Shown here piece by piece: positions 1 through 10,959 of a stretch of DNA of 54,694 bases (the first letter of the stretch is position 1; each line of letters begins with the position of its first letter). The translations under genes and the position numbers were made by a program. The notes beneath the pieces were generated by a model. That model was not told the DNA's origin. It saw only the letters and a program-made list of their open reading frames with translations, and did not search any database. The stretch comes from Dissophora ornata (Eukaryota; Mortierellomycota; Mortierellomycetes; Mortierellales; Mortierellaceae). The stretch lies in assembly GCA_025201705.1 (NCBI GenBank), contig MU616692.1:1-54694 (forward strand). Reading direction: 5' to 3'.

Positions 1-1446
1 AACGGAAAGGTAACACCAAAAGGTGTCGTGGATGAAGAGTAGCATAGAGGTCAGTACGCGCTTTAAATGGTGTAGGGTGGTGCAATAAGCTATGCGAGAA
101 AAAATATCACGGCCTAGGAGGAGGGGGGGGGGAACTAATCGTGAAAAAAAAAAAAAAAAAGTTTTTTTATTGAACAAAAAATGGACAAAGCAAGGACAAA
201 GCGCGGTGCTTTCCTCTTTTTAGTCATCAACGTTCGTTGCCTGTATCTGAGAGTTCTTCAAGTCTTGATGACTAATCTTTAAAGATTGGTCCGTCTAAGC
301 TAGGGAAAAAAGAAACTAGTCTAATGAATAAAGCGCACAAATTATCTATCGATTCGCAAGGAGACAATGACCTCATTGACGATGGGTCATCAGCGTGGTT
401 CCTCACAATGGCCATCAGCGTGGTTCTTCACAATTGGTGACCTTACCCACTGGCCAAAGTCTTGCAACGTCCTCTAAACAAACAACAGCTACTTTATGCC
501 CCACCAAATACTTTGTTGGGGGGGGGGTGCATCGAGCTATACACTACGGGGGAGGGACTTGACTATCAAGTGCTATCTCTATTCTAAAAGTGAATAGATA
601 AAATGCTGTTATTGCATCTTGGCTGTTGCTGTTTACGCTATTCCAACGATCGGATAGCCGTTGGGGGAGGGAGGGGACCCATGGGTATACTTTTTGCAGG
701 CCCATGTAATGAGAGGAGAGTGTTATATCAGTTGGGTTATGTGAAAGAAAGCTTGACATAATCGTGTGGTCTTTAGTCCTTTTTTGCTTCATCGCACCAT
801 CTAAAGCTCATTCTTTAGACTCTCACACACACGGCGTGCTGGAAGTGGGCGTGACCACAAAAGAGGGCGTTTGATCAAATTCGGATCATACGGCCATTCG
901 ACGTTCTTGTTTTGTTGTGTACGCGTTGGAGGTCCGTGCATTTAACCTTTTTTCTTTTTCTACAGAACCAAAGTGAGAAATCCTTGGCCTCCCACATCTG
1001 TTTGCTCATTCGATAAAGTAATCGTAATATCATGCTCACTTGTCTTTTGGGTTTACTTTGCATCGAATCGATGCATGTTTCACTATCCTCCTTTAATAAA
1101 AAAATAATAATAATAACATGCATTTCGCGAAGAAAGAAAACTGTGCTAATAGATAATAATAGTGACAAGTAATTACACAGGTCCAAAAAAAAGGGTGTTC
1201 CGCGGAAAAGAGAATTATTTGTCGCAAATGTGGACATTATAAAAACAACTTATGGGTATAGGTCGTCGATTCCATAAAAAAAAATAAAAGTCCCCAAAAA
1301 AAAAAAAAAATAGAAAAAAAAAAACTGAGAGGGGATGCATTGTAGTCGAACGAGGGAAAAATAAAGCAAAATGATTGTTGTTGATGTTGTTGATGAAGTT
1401 GAAGTTGCAGCCTGCATGGAATCACGGCTCTTGCTCGAGTTCTAAT
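1..1446. other. gene-poor flank with short repeats
   Basis: No convincing coding region is seen. The stretch is rich in A and G homopolymers, for example a 17-A run near 144-160. It holds an imperfect 25-bp tandem duplication at 388-412 and 413-437, each beginning CATCAGCGTGGTTC. It lies 3' of the RBM26-like gene on the minus strand. Short open frames here have low-complexity products and no recognisable motif. Confidence 0.6.
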
Positions 1447-4400
1447 CTATCGTTTCCATGATCGCTCTCCATCTTCGTCCTCCTCACTCTCGTATCCAGC
1501 CACCTCTGCGGTAGCAGCATCGGCGGAAGATCCGGAACTCGCGGAAGCCGTAGGCGCTAGTGTCTTCATGGCGGCTGCTGCTGCTGGAGGTTCTGAGATC
1601 CATCCGAGTTTCAGAGGAGTGGTTGCATTCGGTGCCTGACTGCCCTGTTGCATCGCTACTTCGGCATCCTTTCGGACCTTGTAGTGCACCGTAGCCGAGG
1701 CGCCATCTGCTCCCAACGTAAATGACTCGAGCTCACCAAAAGACTACAACACCAAAACATAATACCAGAATGTTAGTCATGATATCACACTATTACGTAT
1801 AATCTCGTTTTTAGTCCCAGACTGCTCCGTACCTCAAAATGCTCTTTAAGACCAGCCTTTGTGGCTTCTTCAATGTTGTTGACAGACAGCTTCGTAGACC
1901 GGTTGTCAATTCTAAAAGTCCGGTTATGTGAAACAATAGCTCCACCTCGTCCACCGCCACGGGTCCAAGTGTTTGTGGGAGCCCCGCGGCCGCGACCACG
2001 AGGGATAAAGCCGCCTCGACCTCGTCCAGAATATCCTCCTTGGTGTTCCAAGCCCAACGCGCTAGCCTATGAATACGTTATGTTAGTCTCTGACACCAAT
2101 TCATATCAAAGTTGAAAGAATGCTTTACCGATCGTTTTCAAATTGCTTACCTGCGCCTGAAGGGCAGCAAGCTTGGCCTTCAGGGCTGCTGTCGTCTCTG
2201 CAGCGTCTGTGCTTGCACCGCCAGCCGGCAAAGTCGTTGCTGAAGCGTCAGTGCCAGCGGCAACTGGAATCGTGCCAAGCGTCTCCAGTTCACGATCCAA
2301 TCTAACCTTCTCCAGCCTTTCGACCTCCTTTTGATGCTCTGCCTGTCTCAGGGCCTCAGCTGCAGTAGCAGCAGCGCGCGCCTTCTCGAGCGGGTCCACA
2401 CTTTCTTTGGTGACCTCAATCGCAACGTTCTTCAGACCCTTCAAAATCTCATCCTTATCCTGCTGGGACATACTCTTGTTTGCAAAGAGCTTCTGCATCA
2501 ACAGCTTCTGCTCTTCTTGCTGACGCTGGATCAACGCCTCTTTCTGCCGTTGAATCTCCTGCATTGCCTTCTTGCTCTCCTGCAACTTGGCAGCAGCAGC
2601 AGCACGCTCTGTTGCAAGTTCCGCTGCACGTTCCGGTGTCATGAGGACACTTGTTATTGGTGGTTTTGGCACAGAGTGATGGGCATGGTGAGGTGCTCCT
2701 CCAGGGCCGCCAGGCCCCTTTTCCGGTCGAACCTGACCCGTCGGCTTTGGTTGACGACCAAAGGTGGAGGCATCCAGATCATCCGGTTGCCAGTACACTT
2801 TCACGAATCGGTTTCCGAAAATAACCTCTGGCGAGTTGTAGGCAGCGCTTGCTTCATCACGGGTGCCATACTGAATCAAAGCTTTGTGGGCAGCCTGGTC
2901 GACTTGGATGTTGGTAAGGCTTCCGAACTGCTTGAAGAACTCGTTCACCTTGTCAATTGTGTTATACTCGTCGGGTATATGCTCAACCACCAGCGACGTC
3001 TTAGATCCTGCTGTGCCAGAAGCTGCGCCAGCAAAGTGTCCTGGGAGAGCATATGGGTGACTGGAACCGCCTCGGCCACGGCTGCCTCGCATGCCTCGGA
3101 GGCTGCCTCGGCCACGCAAACTGCCTCGACCCGACATCTCCTGACCTCGTCCACCCTCATGTCCACCCTGCTGATGTCTTGCATCGAACTGTTCGCCTCC
3201 TAGCCTTGGAAGCCCCATGTCATTCATTGGTAACCCTGTAGCGTCTGGGTCGTAGATATCTGCTGGGTTCGGGATCATTGCTCCATTGGGTCCACCAGGG
3301 AAAAATGGAGGGCGATTTACTCCCATGCCCATCATGCTGTTGGGCCCCATGACTGGTGGTCCTCCCATCATATCAAACGGTACTCTCGGCATATCGTCGA
3401 CAACAATCCTGTCCTCGCCGTGGTCATACGGACACATGTCCCCACGCATACAATACCCCTTCTCTGTTTGGTATAACAAGAAACGAGTATAAAATACATA
3501 TCAATATCAATAACCACACTACAAAATCAAGACATGGAGATATGTGGATCATATTTGTCACCAATAAGAAGCTTACCATCATAGTCACGGCATCTCTGAC
3601 GCTTTGGCCGGTCCTGACCAAATCCAGGACCGCCGCCATGCATTCCACCACGACCACCTCTCATGCTGGAGCCTCCGCGCCACGATCCACTGTTTCCTTG
3701 CTGATCTTGGAAATTGCTCCGAAGTCCATTATCAAGGTTGCCACGGTTCTGCTGAGGTCCATTCCATTGTCCCCGATCCATACCATTATTATTGAAGCCA
3801 TGTTGGCTGTTGTTCATGCCATTATTGTTAAAGTTACTGATGTTGTTGCGATTATTGAAGCTAGCAGTGGTAAGGCCCTGCTGCCTCACATTGCGATCTC
3901 CCCGACGATCATAATCCGAGGCTCCATTAGAGCTTGGAAGTTCGTTTGTTCTTCTGCCTCTTCCTCCGAATCGATCGTCATCGCTTGGACGAGATGGACT
4001 GTAGTCTCGGCGGCGCCGTTCGCTGTCGCGATCATCATCACGACGAGCGTGCTTATAACTCCGGTCTTCATCATCAGAGGCGTCGCTGTCCCCGCGGTGG
4101 TGCTTCTCAGTGTGCCCACGTGATGATGAGCCGTCGTAAATACGGTCAGCAGCGGGTGCAGTAGGAATGTCCTCAAAATCATCAAGGTCGCTTGCAGGCG
4201 CTGATGTCGATGCTGGTGCTGCGGATGACGATACTGGTGCTGCTGTTGTTTTCTGACTCCGGACATATGATTTGGATTCGAGTGCCTTGAACAATGAGTT
4301 CACAAACGGCTCCGTTTCTAAAAAAAAAAGTGCCATGAGGAAAAAGAGTGAAAACGACAATGATCTGTCAGGATCGACGGGCAGACCTGAAAGCGTGTTT

Positions 4401-4717
4401 GTCTAATCTTTGATCGTGGGGACGTGCCTATAACATACCTTGTAGCAAGAAGTCCTCTAATTGTGTGATGCACAGGGCTTTAAGTTCGCTGTTGTCCTTG
4501 TCATGTTTTAGAAGAGCGATGATATAGTCGGCGAGCATTCCAGGGTCGGCGTCCGAGCTGCGTTTGCAAACGAGAGAATGCATGGCATATATTATTTAGT
4601 TTGTGATGACTTGTTCGATTATGATAGCATTCTCTTCAAGCCGAGTTCTTACATGAGTGCCAGCTCCTGAGCGAGGTATGCCTTGAGATCATCGTGCGTG
4701 GCGTCGTCGATATGCAT
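1447..4717 (-). CDS. RBM26: RBM26/RBM27-like CCCH zinc-finger and RRM protein
   Basis: Six exons join to 922 aa: 4717-4653, 4557-4439, 4317-3577, 3463-2151, 2066-1833 and 1743-1447; all frames are continuous with GT-AG introns. Residues 1-85 form the PWI-like domain typical of RBM26/27 (core DADPGMLADYIIALLKHDK, then ELKALCITQLEDFL). One CCCH finger (C-x8-C-x5-C-x3-H, near residue 305) is split by an intron inside CRDYDEKGYC. A canonical RRM follows near residues 465-540, then a Glu/Gln/Lys coiled coil, an RGG-rich stretch and a degenerate second RRM near residues 785-860. The C-terminus is acidic. Family knowledge: these proteins (fission yeast Rmn1, human RBM26/27) work with Mtr4-type helicase complexes in nuclear RNA surveillance; that role here is inferred. 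The domain order matches the family from end to end, so the identity is secure. Confidence 0.93.
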
Positions 4718-5119
4718 GGTGCCAGAAGTTGTGGATGGTTGGAACAACGAATGCGCATGGCCAAGCTATGGACTTGATGCTTTCAGCATCTCGCAGTGCT
4801 CGATGCGACTGCGACTGTTGTGGCGATTGATGCAATAAGCCACATGTCACGTGTACCAACACTATAGAAAATTTCTTCGCGGAAAAAGTCCATATTCAGT
4901 CAAGTCGCGTAACACCACGGTCGCGGTTTCTTTGTGGTCTTGTCAAACATTCATTTTCAAACACCACAAACACGCTTTCTGGCTATTTTTATTGCTGTGG
5001 TTTACACAGTGAAATGGTGTATATGAAAACAGTATGACATATCGTCTGCACCCTACACGAGCACGCATTTTCTACTTGTATCAACGCCAACATCAATGTC
5101 GATGGGTTATATGAGCCAT
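4718..5119. other. intergenic, promoter side of RBM26-like gene
   Basis: About 400 bp between the RBM26-like start and the uL5m stop, both on the minus strand. It should hold the RBM26-like promoter. No RNA gene, repeat or clear core-promoter motif was seen. Confidence 0.5.
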
Positions 5120-6098
5120 TTAGCGAGTGGCGGGGGGAGCGATATGACTTCTTTTCTGGAATGGCATGTTAAACCCGCTTAGCAGCAACCGTGCCTCCAG
5201 GTCCGTCTTTGCGGTCGTTGTGAACGTGACATCGAACCCAGTCATCTTTGGAAACATGTCAAAGTTTTGCTCAATCTCTGGAAACAGTGACAGTGCTGAA
5301 GGTGGGAATCCCATACCGATGTTACCGGTTGCATCACCAGCACTCTCGGGTAGACCAGGCCATTCTTTCATTCTAGGCAGGACCACTTCAATCAACTTGT
5401 CGAGGAATTGATACATCTTGTCGTTCCTCAACGTCACTTTACAGCCAATTGGGTTATCTTCATAATACAGATGTAATGAAGACCAACAGGAACTGTGAGC
5501 ATACGAGGGAAAAAAACTCAAGTTTGGTCTTTTAAAAGAAGGTTGACCTTTTACCTGCGCGTAGCTTCCATGGATGGACACCCTTCTTGGATCTGATAAT
5601 CTCGGGCATCTCTCCTGTGATGGACTGCATCGCCATGAACCCACTCAACAAATGATACTTGCTCACAAGAGCTTCTTTCATCATGCAGTGTACATCAATC
5701 TTGACGAGCCCCGGGATATGACGCGGTGACGATGGCTTGAGAGCCGGTTTAATGTGTCTGTTGCCTTTAAGCTCGACGCGTACTCCCTCCGGAATAGCTG
5801 GCTTTTGCTTGAAGTTGTGCTTGTAGGTCAGGACCATCAGATCCTCCTGGACTGTGCTCCGGTAGTGCTCACGTAGACGAGAGAGTCCAGTGTTGTAGTG
5901 GTACGGGATTGGGAGCGGTGGAGGAAAGAACGAGGGGTCGTTCTCGGCCTTACTGATCTTTTTCTTGCCCTTGTGAGCTTTTTCGATTTTGGAAGGCCAT
6001 TTGGAGACCAAGGATACAGAGCGGGTGCAAACGAACGTGTAGGGCTGCAATAGCGACTTTGAGCGGACAGTTCGCGTGGAGGTAATGAGTGAAGCCAT
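5120..6098 (-). CDS. MRPL7: mitochondrial large-subunit ribosomal protein uL5m
   Basis: Two exons, 6098-5555 and 5457-5120, give 293 aa, close to the known length of yeast Mrpl7. The N-terminus (MASLITSTRTVRSKS...) is basic and Ser/Thr-rich with no early acidic residue, as expected for a matrix-targeting presequence. The intron falls just before the family block DNPIGCKVTLR; the join of phase-1 G with AT restores Asp. Downstream, FPPSALSLFPEIEQNFDMFP and GFDVTFTTTAKTDLEARLLL are typical of the uL5 C-terminal fold. The protein is expected to bind 5S-like or central-protuberance elements of the mitoribosome. It is divergent from the PPR gene at 6768, with 669 bp between the starts. Confidence 0.92.
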
Positions 6099-6767
6099 AT
6101 ATATGATGTTTCGATGTGGTGAGGGAAAGGTTGAAGAGAAAGATCAAAAAGAGTTTCGTAGTGAGAAAAGCGCGAGTTTAAAAAAAAAAGGGGGGCGAAT
6201 CTCGTCCAGAAAAGTAAAAAAAAAAAAAAAAAAAGACTGCTCTTTTTTTGCCACCGAATCTGCCATGCTGAGATTTTGTTTGGAAATGCAAGCCACACAA
6301 CTATAGAGTTGATCCCCTTCAGAATAGCCCGAAGAGATCACCTCTCGGATGCCACTTTGACTCCACCCTGGCACCGGTCAAAGTCCAGACCATTTTCCTC
6401 TCCACTCCTCGCTCGCCATTTGTCATTCAAGTTCATTTCTATGCCATTCCCCTCTTCTTGAACGAGACCTGTCCGTGCATAACACTATCTCAGGAACAGG
6501 AACAACAAAATATTCGGCTTCACCATACTTTATAATAACGACAATGCACCCTGCATCATAATCCGACATCTCCTTGACCCTCTCCCAATTCTACACATTT
6601 TCATCTTTGGTATCGCGACTTGAGCTTACCTGTAGAAAAGGTGCGCCTCGTATTCACGTCTAGTCGCGCAATCCAGTTGATGCATTCCATATATTTTATA
6701 TTTCGCCGTGACAGAAAACTGATCGAGTATTCCCCCCCCAAAAAAAAACTCTGAATCTAGTTTTGTA
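6099..6767. promoter_or_regulatory. divergent intergenic region, uL5m and PPR gene
   Basis: This 669-bp stretch separates two divergent starts, uL5m at 6098 (-) and the PPR protein at 6768 (+), so it should contain both promoters. It carries an A-run at 6217-6234 and a C-run at 6731-6738. No TATA box or named factor site can be assigned with confidence. Confidence 0.5.
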
Positions 6768-9700
6768 ATGCTCCGGAGGAAGGGCGAGGTCTACCAGAAG
6801 GTTCTGAGGATGGTGCCTCAGGGCTCGACTCAGGACCATACCTCTTCCGCAGCGGGAATCCCTTCTGCGACCGTACTGCAGATCAATTCGTCGATATCCC
6901 ATTGTTCAATTCCTCCAACACGGATACAGTCGCCATCGATCCAACATCATCATTATCGTCAGGGCCAGCCCTACCATCAACAGAATCAACACCAACAACA
7001 CAGTTTTCATCAAACATGCAGTTTTCGTCAATACTATCACCAGCATCATCGCCCCCATGGACCGGATTCAGTTGCTCGTGAGACAACAATGACACGACAA
7101 CATAATCACCTAAGGCCATCAATGTCCGGAAGGAGATTGCCCCACTGCTCGACCTATGATCCAGAACTGGCAGCTTGCATGGATCGGTGGATCAGAGTCG
7201 TTTTTTTAGGGCAAAGGAGGATGCAATCCAGTCTTGCAAAGGCAGCGCCTAACCATACAACCTCGGCCTGTGGCGTGGTCGACATCACGAATTCGAATGT
7301 TCCAGGCAGCGACCCAATGAATGAGGCATTAATTCATGAACAAGAACAATCAACATCACGCCTCGAGGACTCTTCATTACCAGGAGATCCGACACTGCAG
7401 TCACCTATCTTATCAGCGGAGGATATATCGAAATTTCGAAAGGAAATGGAATGCTTGCCGATCGACGATCACGGATTACCGCCAAGATTTCGTCCGCTCA
7501 CCGGAAAGCAATGGGATCTGAAGCCCATGTTTACTGTCGACCAGAGGAAGGACGTTGAGGTGATCTGGAACAAATATCTATCACTGACTACGAGAGCGAA
7601 AGGGGCAAGCGATGTAAAACTCGCTCTACAGGATTATACCAGGCTCATGCGCACCCTCCGTTACGGCTACGATGCCACTCTGGCTGCCACCAGGATCGTG
7701 GAGGTGGAGAGAGATTCACGCAACCAGGGGATAATCTCTTCATGGGAGATGTGTGAGATGGCTGCTCAGGCGCATATTATCTTGGGTGCTATACCCGATT
7801 CAATAAGATTCTATGAGGAGGCAGTGAAAATGGTGAAGCTGGGGTCACCAAACCACGAACACCTATTATGGTCGATGGTTGATGGTTTTGCTATCAACCA
7901 GATGACATTTGATGGGATCGCGTTCTTGGATCGGTTGCCGGATTGGGACTCGGGAGATGGGAGTGGGACATCATTAGTCCTAAGTCTCTACAAGAAGTTA
8001 TACTTGCACCAGTACAAATCAATAGGGCAGCACAAAACTTTGCCACGACCGTTGCCAACACCAGAGTCTCAAGCACAGATCCTGTTGCTTACAGCAAGAC
8101 CATTGCCACCAGTACGCAAACATGTCTTACGCACGTTTCGTATTCTGGAGAAACACCCCGAAAGGACCGATCTCATCCACGTGTTTTCCAAAACTGTCTC
8201 AGGGATGCTTATCAAGTCTAGGGTAATGGAGGTCTTGCAGCCGCTGATTCAGAGCCTTCTGATATCCAGCGATTTCGAAGAAGCCACTCGGGTTCTGGAT
8301 ATGATGAAGCGACATGGAGTAGAGCAAGAGTTGGACAAGATTCGGCGGCATCTCTTACAATCTTTCGGCACATGCACCAACAAGTACTCTCTCAAAAGCA
8401 CTATCGAACAATGGGATGCTTATACTCTTCCGCACCCTGGATCATCATCGCTCGCAGAGACCGCTTCTCGAACGCAAGAGTATTCTGATATTTTACGCAA
8501 ATACATTCAGGAGAACGACCTCACTGCAGCACTGGGTACTGCAAAGTACATGTCAGAACGTAATTGGATTCCACAAGAGATTGATCATAAGCTCAGCAGT
8601 TTCATGGTCAATCATGGTCGCTCCTCGGACTATCCTACCTATATCGAAGTCCGCTATACACTCGGTGGTTCCCTGGTACCCGATTTACACACCTACCGTC
8701 GTCTCATTTATGCAGCCTGCCGTCGATCCGACCTCTTCTCCGCCCTGACCCTGTTCAAACTTATAAGAACACGCCACCCAGACTGGAAGTTGGACGTCAC
8801 ATTATACAATGCCATTATTTCGACCGCCGCAACCACAGGACATATCCAAGTGGCTGAAAAGACATTTAGCTGCATGCTCGAAGATGGGGTTCAGCCCGAC
8901 CATTTCTCGTTCCATGGATTGATGAATGGATACGGAGAGAAAGGAGACCTGGAGGCAGCTGTCATGATTCCTGAACAGATGATAAAGCAAAAGTTGAATC
9001 CAACCACTAGGACATTCAACTTGGCTATAAAGGCGTATTTGGGGTCAAGGATGGACCTTACAACGAGTCGAAAGCTGTTGCAGTTGATGCAAACCTCGGG
9101 AGTGGCTGTACCGCCTGATCTGGTCACGTTTAATCAGATGCTGGAGGGATATCGACGCGTGGGTAACACGATGTGGTTCAATGCGTACTTTGATGAATAT
9201 TTTGGGCCACCAGAGGTTGCTGAGGCAGAGGACACTCTGCCGGAGGATGCTCCCAAGAGAGTGCATTCCAAAAAGAGCAAGGTGGTCGTTCGACCAGAGA
9301 GTTCCGATGATCGGACACTGCTTATCCAGCTCAAGCACTCTCTTCTCCTGCCCAATGTCGATCTCCCGACCGTCCAAGAGCTCTGGCGTGCCATCAAACC
9401 AAAGCTGATGTCCTCCGATCCGGATACTGATCTCCCCACGGAGATCTCACAGTCCTCCTCATCCTCCGAGCCATCGCCCAACTCATCTCAGTCCTTGCCA
9501 GCCGAGTCCCCTCAGCTCCCCTCGTCTGCCAAATCGGACGACAATATCAACGCCCAGTCGTCGTCGTCGTCGTCGTCGACGTACGTACCCTTCAACAGAT
9601 ATCTGAGCCCTGTCTGGATGCCTGCGACGGATCGTGACCATTTCCGGTTCTCGACCTTGACCTTGTTCCGATCCGCGTTCGAATCGCGAGGCGACGTGAC

Positions 9701-10037
9701 CAGTGTCAAGAAGTTGGATAAAGTCTTGGCAGAGTTGTTCCCGCAACATCCCTTGGGTGAGGCGGTGTTGAAGAAGAAGACCATCAAGTGGATCCGAGGA
9801 TTCATGAAAAGTGGTATCAGTAAGGAAGCCTATGACACACAAAAGAAAAAGATGATGGAAGGCAATGTCAAAGGCAAGAGGAAGGGCGCCAATGTCAAGG
9901 ACAAGAGGAAGGATGCCAATGCCAAGGACAAGAGGAAGGATGCCAATGCCAAGGACAAGAGGAAGGATGCCAATGTCAAGGACCAGAAGAAGGATAAAAA
10001 AGATAATGGTAAAACTGTCAAAAGTAAAACACAATAA
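6768..10037 (+). CDS. pentatricopeptide repeat (PPR) protein with Lys-rich repeat tail
   Basis: A single open frame encodes 1089 aa. The N-terminal 150 residues are Gln/His-rich and low in complexity; a later Met may be the true start. Tandem PPR motifs are clear at about residues 645-800, for example LDVTLYNAIISTAATTGHIQ, PDHFSFHGLMNGYGEKGDLE and NPTTRTFNLAIKAYLG. Weaker helical repeats precede them from about residue 290. After Ser-rich low-complexity sequence, the C-terminus has a 9-aa repeat (KDKRKDANA) and ends in Lys. Fungal PPR proteins usually act in mitochondrial RNA processing or translation. Here that role is inferred from the fold and from the divergent uL5m neighbour; no clear presequence is visible. 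The exact RNA target is unknown. Confidence 0.8.
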   Translation: MLRRKGEVYQKVLRMVPQGSTQDHTSSAAGIPSATVLQINSSISHCSIPPTRIQSPSIQHHHYRQGQPYHQQNQHQQHSFHQTCSFRQYYHQHHRPHGPDSVARETTMTRQHNHLRPSMSGRRLPHCSTYDPELAACMDRWIRVVFLGQRRMQSSLAKAAPNHTTSACGVVDITNSNVPGSDPMNEALIHEQEQSTSRLEDSSLPGDPTLQSPILSAEDISKFRKEMECLPIDDHGLPPRFRPLTGKQWDLKPMFTVDQRKDVEVIWNKYLSLTTRAKGASDVKLALQDYTRLMRTLRYGYDATLAATRIVEVERDSRNQGIISSWEMCEMAAQAHIILGAIPDSIRFYEEAVKMVKLGSPNHEHLLWSMVDGFAINQMTFDGIAFLDRLPDWDSGDGSGTSLVLSLYKKLYLHQYKSIGQHKTLPRPLPTPESQAQILLLTARPLPPVRKHVLRTFRILEKHPERTDLIHVFSKTVSGMLIKSRVMEVLQPLIQSLLISSDFEEATRVLDMMKRHGVEQELDKIRRHLLQSFGTCTNKYSLKSTIEQWDAYTLPHPGSSSLAETASRTQEYSDILRKYIQENDLTAALGTAKYMSERNWIPQEIDHKLSSFMVNHGRSSDYPTYIEVRYTLGGSLVPDLHTYRRLIYAACRRSDLFSALTLFKLIRTRHPDWKLDVTLYNAIISTAATTGHIQVAEKTFSCMLEDGVQPDHFSFHGLMNGYGEKGDLEAAVMIPEQMIKQKLNPTTRTFNLAIKAYLGSRMDLTTSRKLLQLMQTSGVAVPPDLVTFNQMLEGYRRVGNTMWFNAYFDEYFGPPEVAEAEDTLPEDAPKRVHSKKSKVVVRPESSDDRTLLIQLKHSLLLPNVDLPTVQELWRAIKPKLMSSDPDTDLPTEISQSSSSSEPSPNSSQSLPAESPQLPSSAKSDDNINAQSSSSSSSTYVPFNRYLSPVWMPATDRDHFRFSTLTLFRSAFESRGDVTSVKKLDKVLAELFPQHPLGEAVLKKKTIKWIRGFMKSGISKEAYDTQKKKMMEGNVKGKRKGANVKDKRKDANAKDKRKDANAKDKRKDANVKDQKKDKKDNGKTVKSKTQ
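9867..9995 (+). repeat. 27-bp coding tandem repeat (KDKRKDANA)
   Basis: Four complete 27-bp units (9867-9893, 9894-9920, 9921-9947, 9948-9974) plus a partial fifth lie inside the PPR gene. The third and fourth units are almost identical, which suggests recent expansion. The encoded tail is highly basic. Confidence 0.85.
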
Positions 10038-10190
10038 AAAAAAAACCCCTCCTCCCTTTTCTCTCATCCATAACATGGGTCATTGAACCAGTTTTATTTT
10101 TTTTTTATTTTATTATTTTATTTTGATGAAGTTATATGATGGTTGTGGTAGTGGTGGTGGTGGTGGTAGGGTCTTCGTTCCCGAAAGTCT

Positions 10191-10644
10191 CTATGCTGAT
10201 GCTGATGACTTTTGTTCTGATGGTGCCGAGGCAGCAGCGGCAGCAGCAGCAGCCTCCTTCTGCTCAGCAATCAAGTGGGCGGGAAGCTGGATATCCGAGA
10301 AATCGTCCTGTCGCACAGCCACAATGGAGTAAGCGTCTAGATGATACAGGTTATCAAAAAAAAAATATGAGAATAAGAAGAACTTGGTTAGTATACTTGA
10401 AAGTAGAGATATATGAGGACATGACGAGAAGATTTGTATGTGGAGCAGCGAAAAAGAAAAAAAAAGTGGGGGACAGGGACAGGGACAGGGACAGGGGGGG
10501 AAACGTACAGACGGAAACACAAAAGACAACGATGCCTGCGCCGGTGAGAGCGTTCCTGACACGGAAGGGTGCGGTGGCACGCTCAAGGGCTGGTGAGCGC
10601 CTGAATCCTTGCTCGTAATAGGAAGTGGGCTTTGGGAAGAGCAT
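10191..10644 (-). CDS. COA3: cytochrome c oxidase assembly factor 3
   Basis: Two exons, 10644-10509 and 10336-10191, give 93 aa. The intron splits the core motif: exon 1 ends ...GAGIVVFCVSV plus T, exon 2 adds AC for Tyr and continues AYSIVAVRQDDFSDI. The stretch FRVRNALTGAGIVVFCVSVY followed by AYSI.AV.QDDFSD is the COA3/CCDC56 signature: a matrix-side basic segment, one membrane span, then a short intermembrane-space tail. Family knowledge: COA3 is an inner-membrane factor that stabilises newly made Cox1 and links its translation to complex IV assembly. The tail ends in an Ala/Ser-rich low-complexity run. The gene is divergent from the BORCS6-like gene, with 315 bp between starts. Confidence 0.9.
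10468..10500 (+). repeat. G-rich (GGGACA)n tract in COA3 intron
   Basis: Five runs of three or more G separated by ACA lie on the + strand, opposite the COA3 coding strand, right beside the 5' splice site (donor at 10508-10507 on the minus strand). The pattern meets the usual G-quadruplex rule of four G3 runs with short loops. Confidence 0.7.
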
Positions 10645-10959
10645 TACGGTGAATGTAAGGAAGTGTGGGTGTGTGTGAATGAATGCAAAGTGCGAAAAAA
10701 GCTTTGGGAATGAACAGTGCTTCGGCGGGCAAAGTCCTTTGGTTGATCAGAAAGGAAAAAAGAGGGAAGTAATTGAGTGGCTTTTATATAGGCCCCATCG
10801 AGTGACTGGATTTTTTTACTTTTGGCTCTGTGGCACCTCCCACGACCCCACGAGTGGGAGGAGGGGGGGAAGCGGCGAAAACGCGCGGGAACGGAGCTGT
10901 GCAGAACGTTCCTCCATTCCTCAAGACACCACCACCACCACTGCATCGCTTTCTAAGAA
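10645..10959. promoter_or_regulatory. divergent promoter, COA3 and BORCS6-like
   Basis: 315 bp between the COA3 start (minus) and the BORCS6-like start (plus). It must hold both 5' UTRs and promoters. Nothing more specific can be named. Confidence 0.5.
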
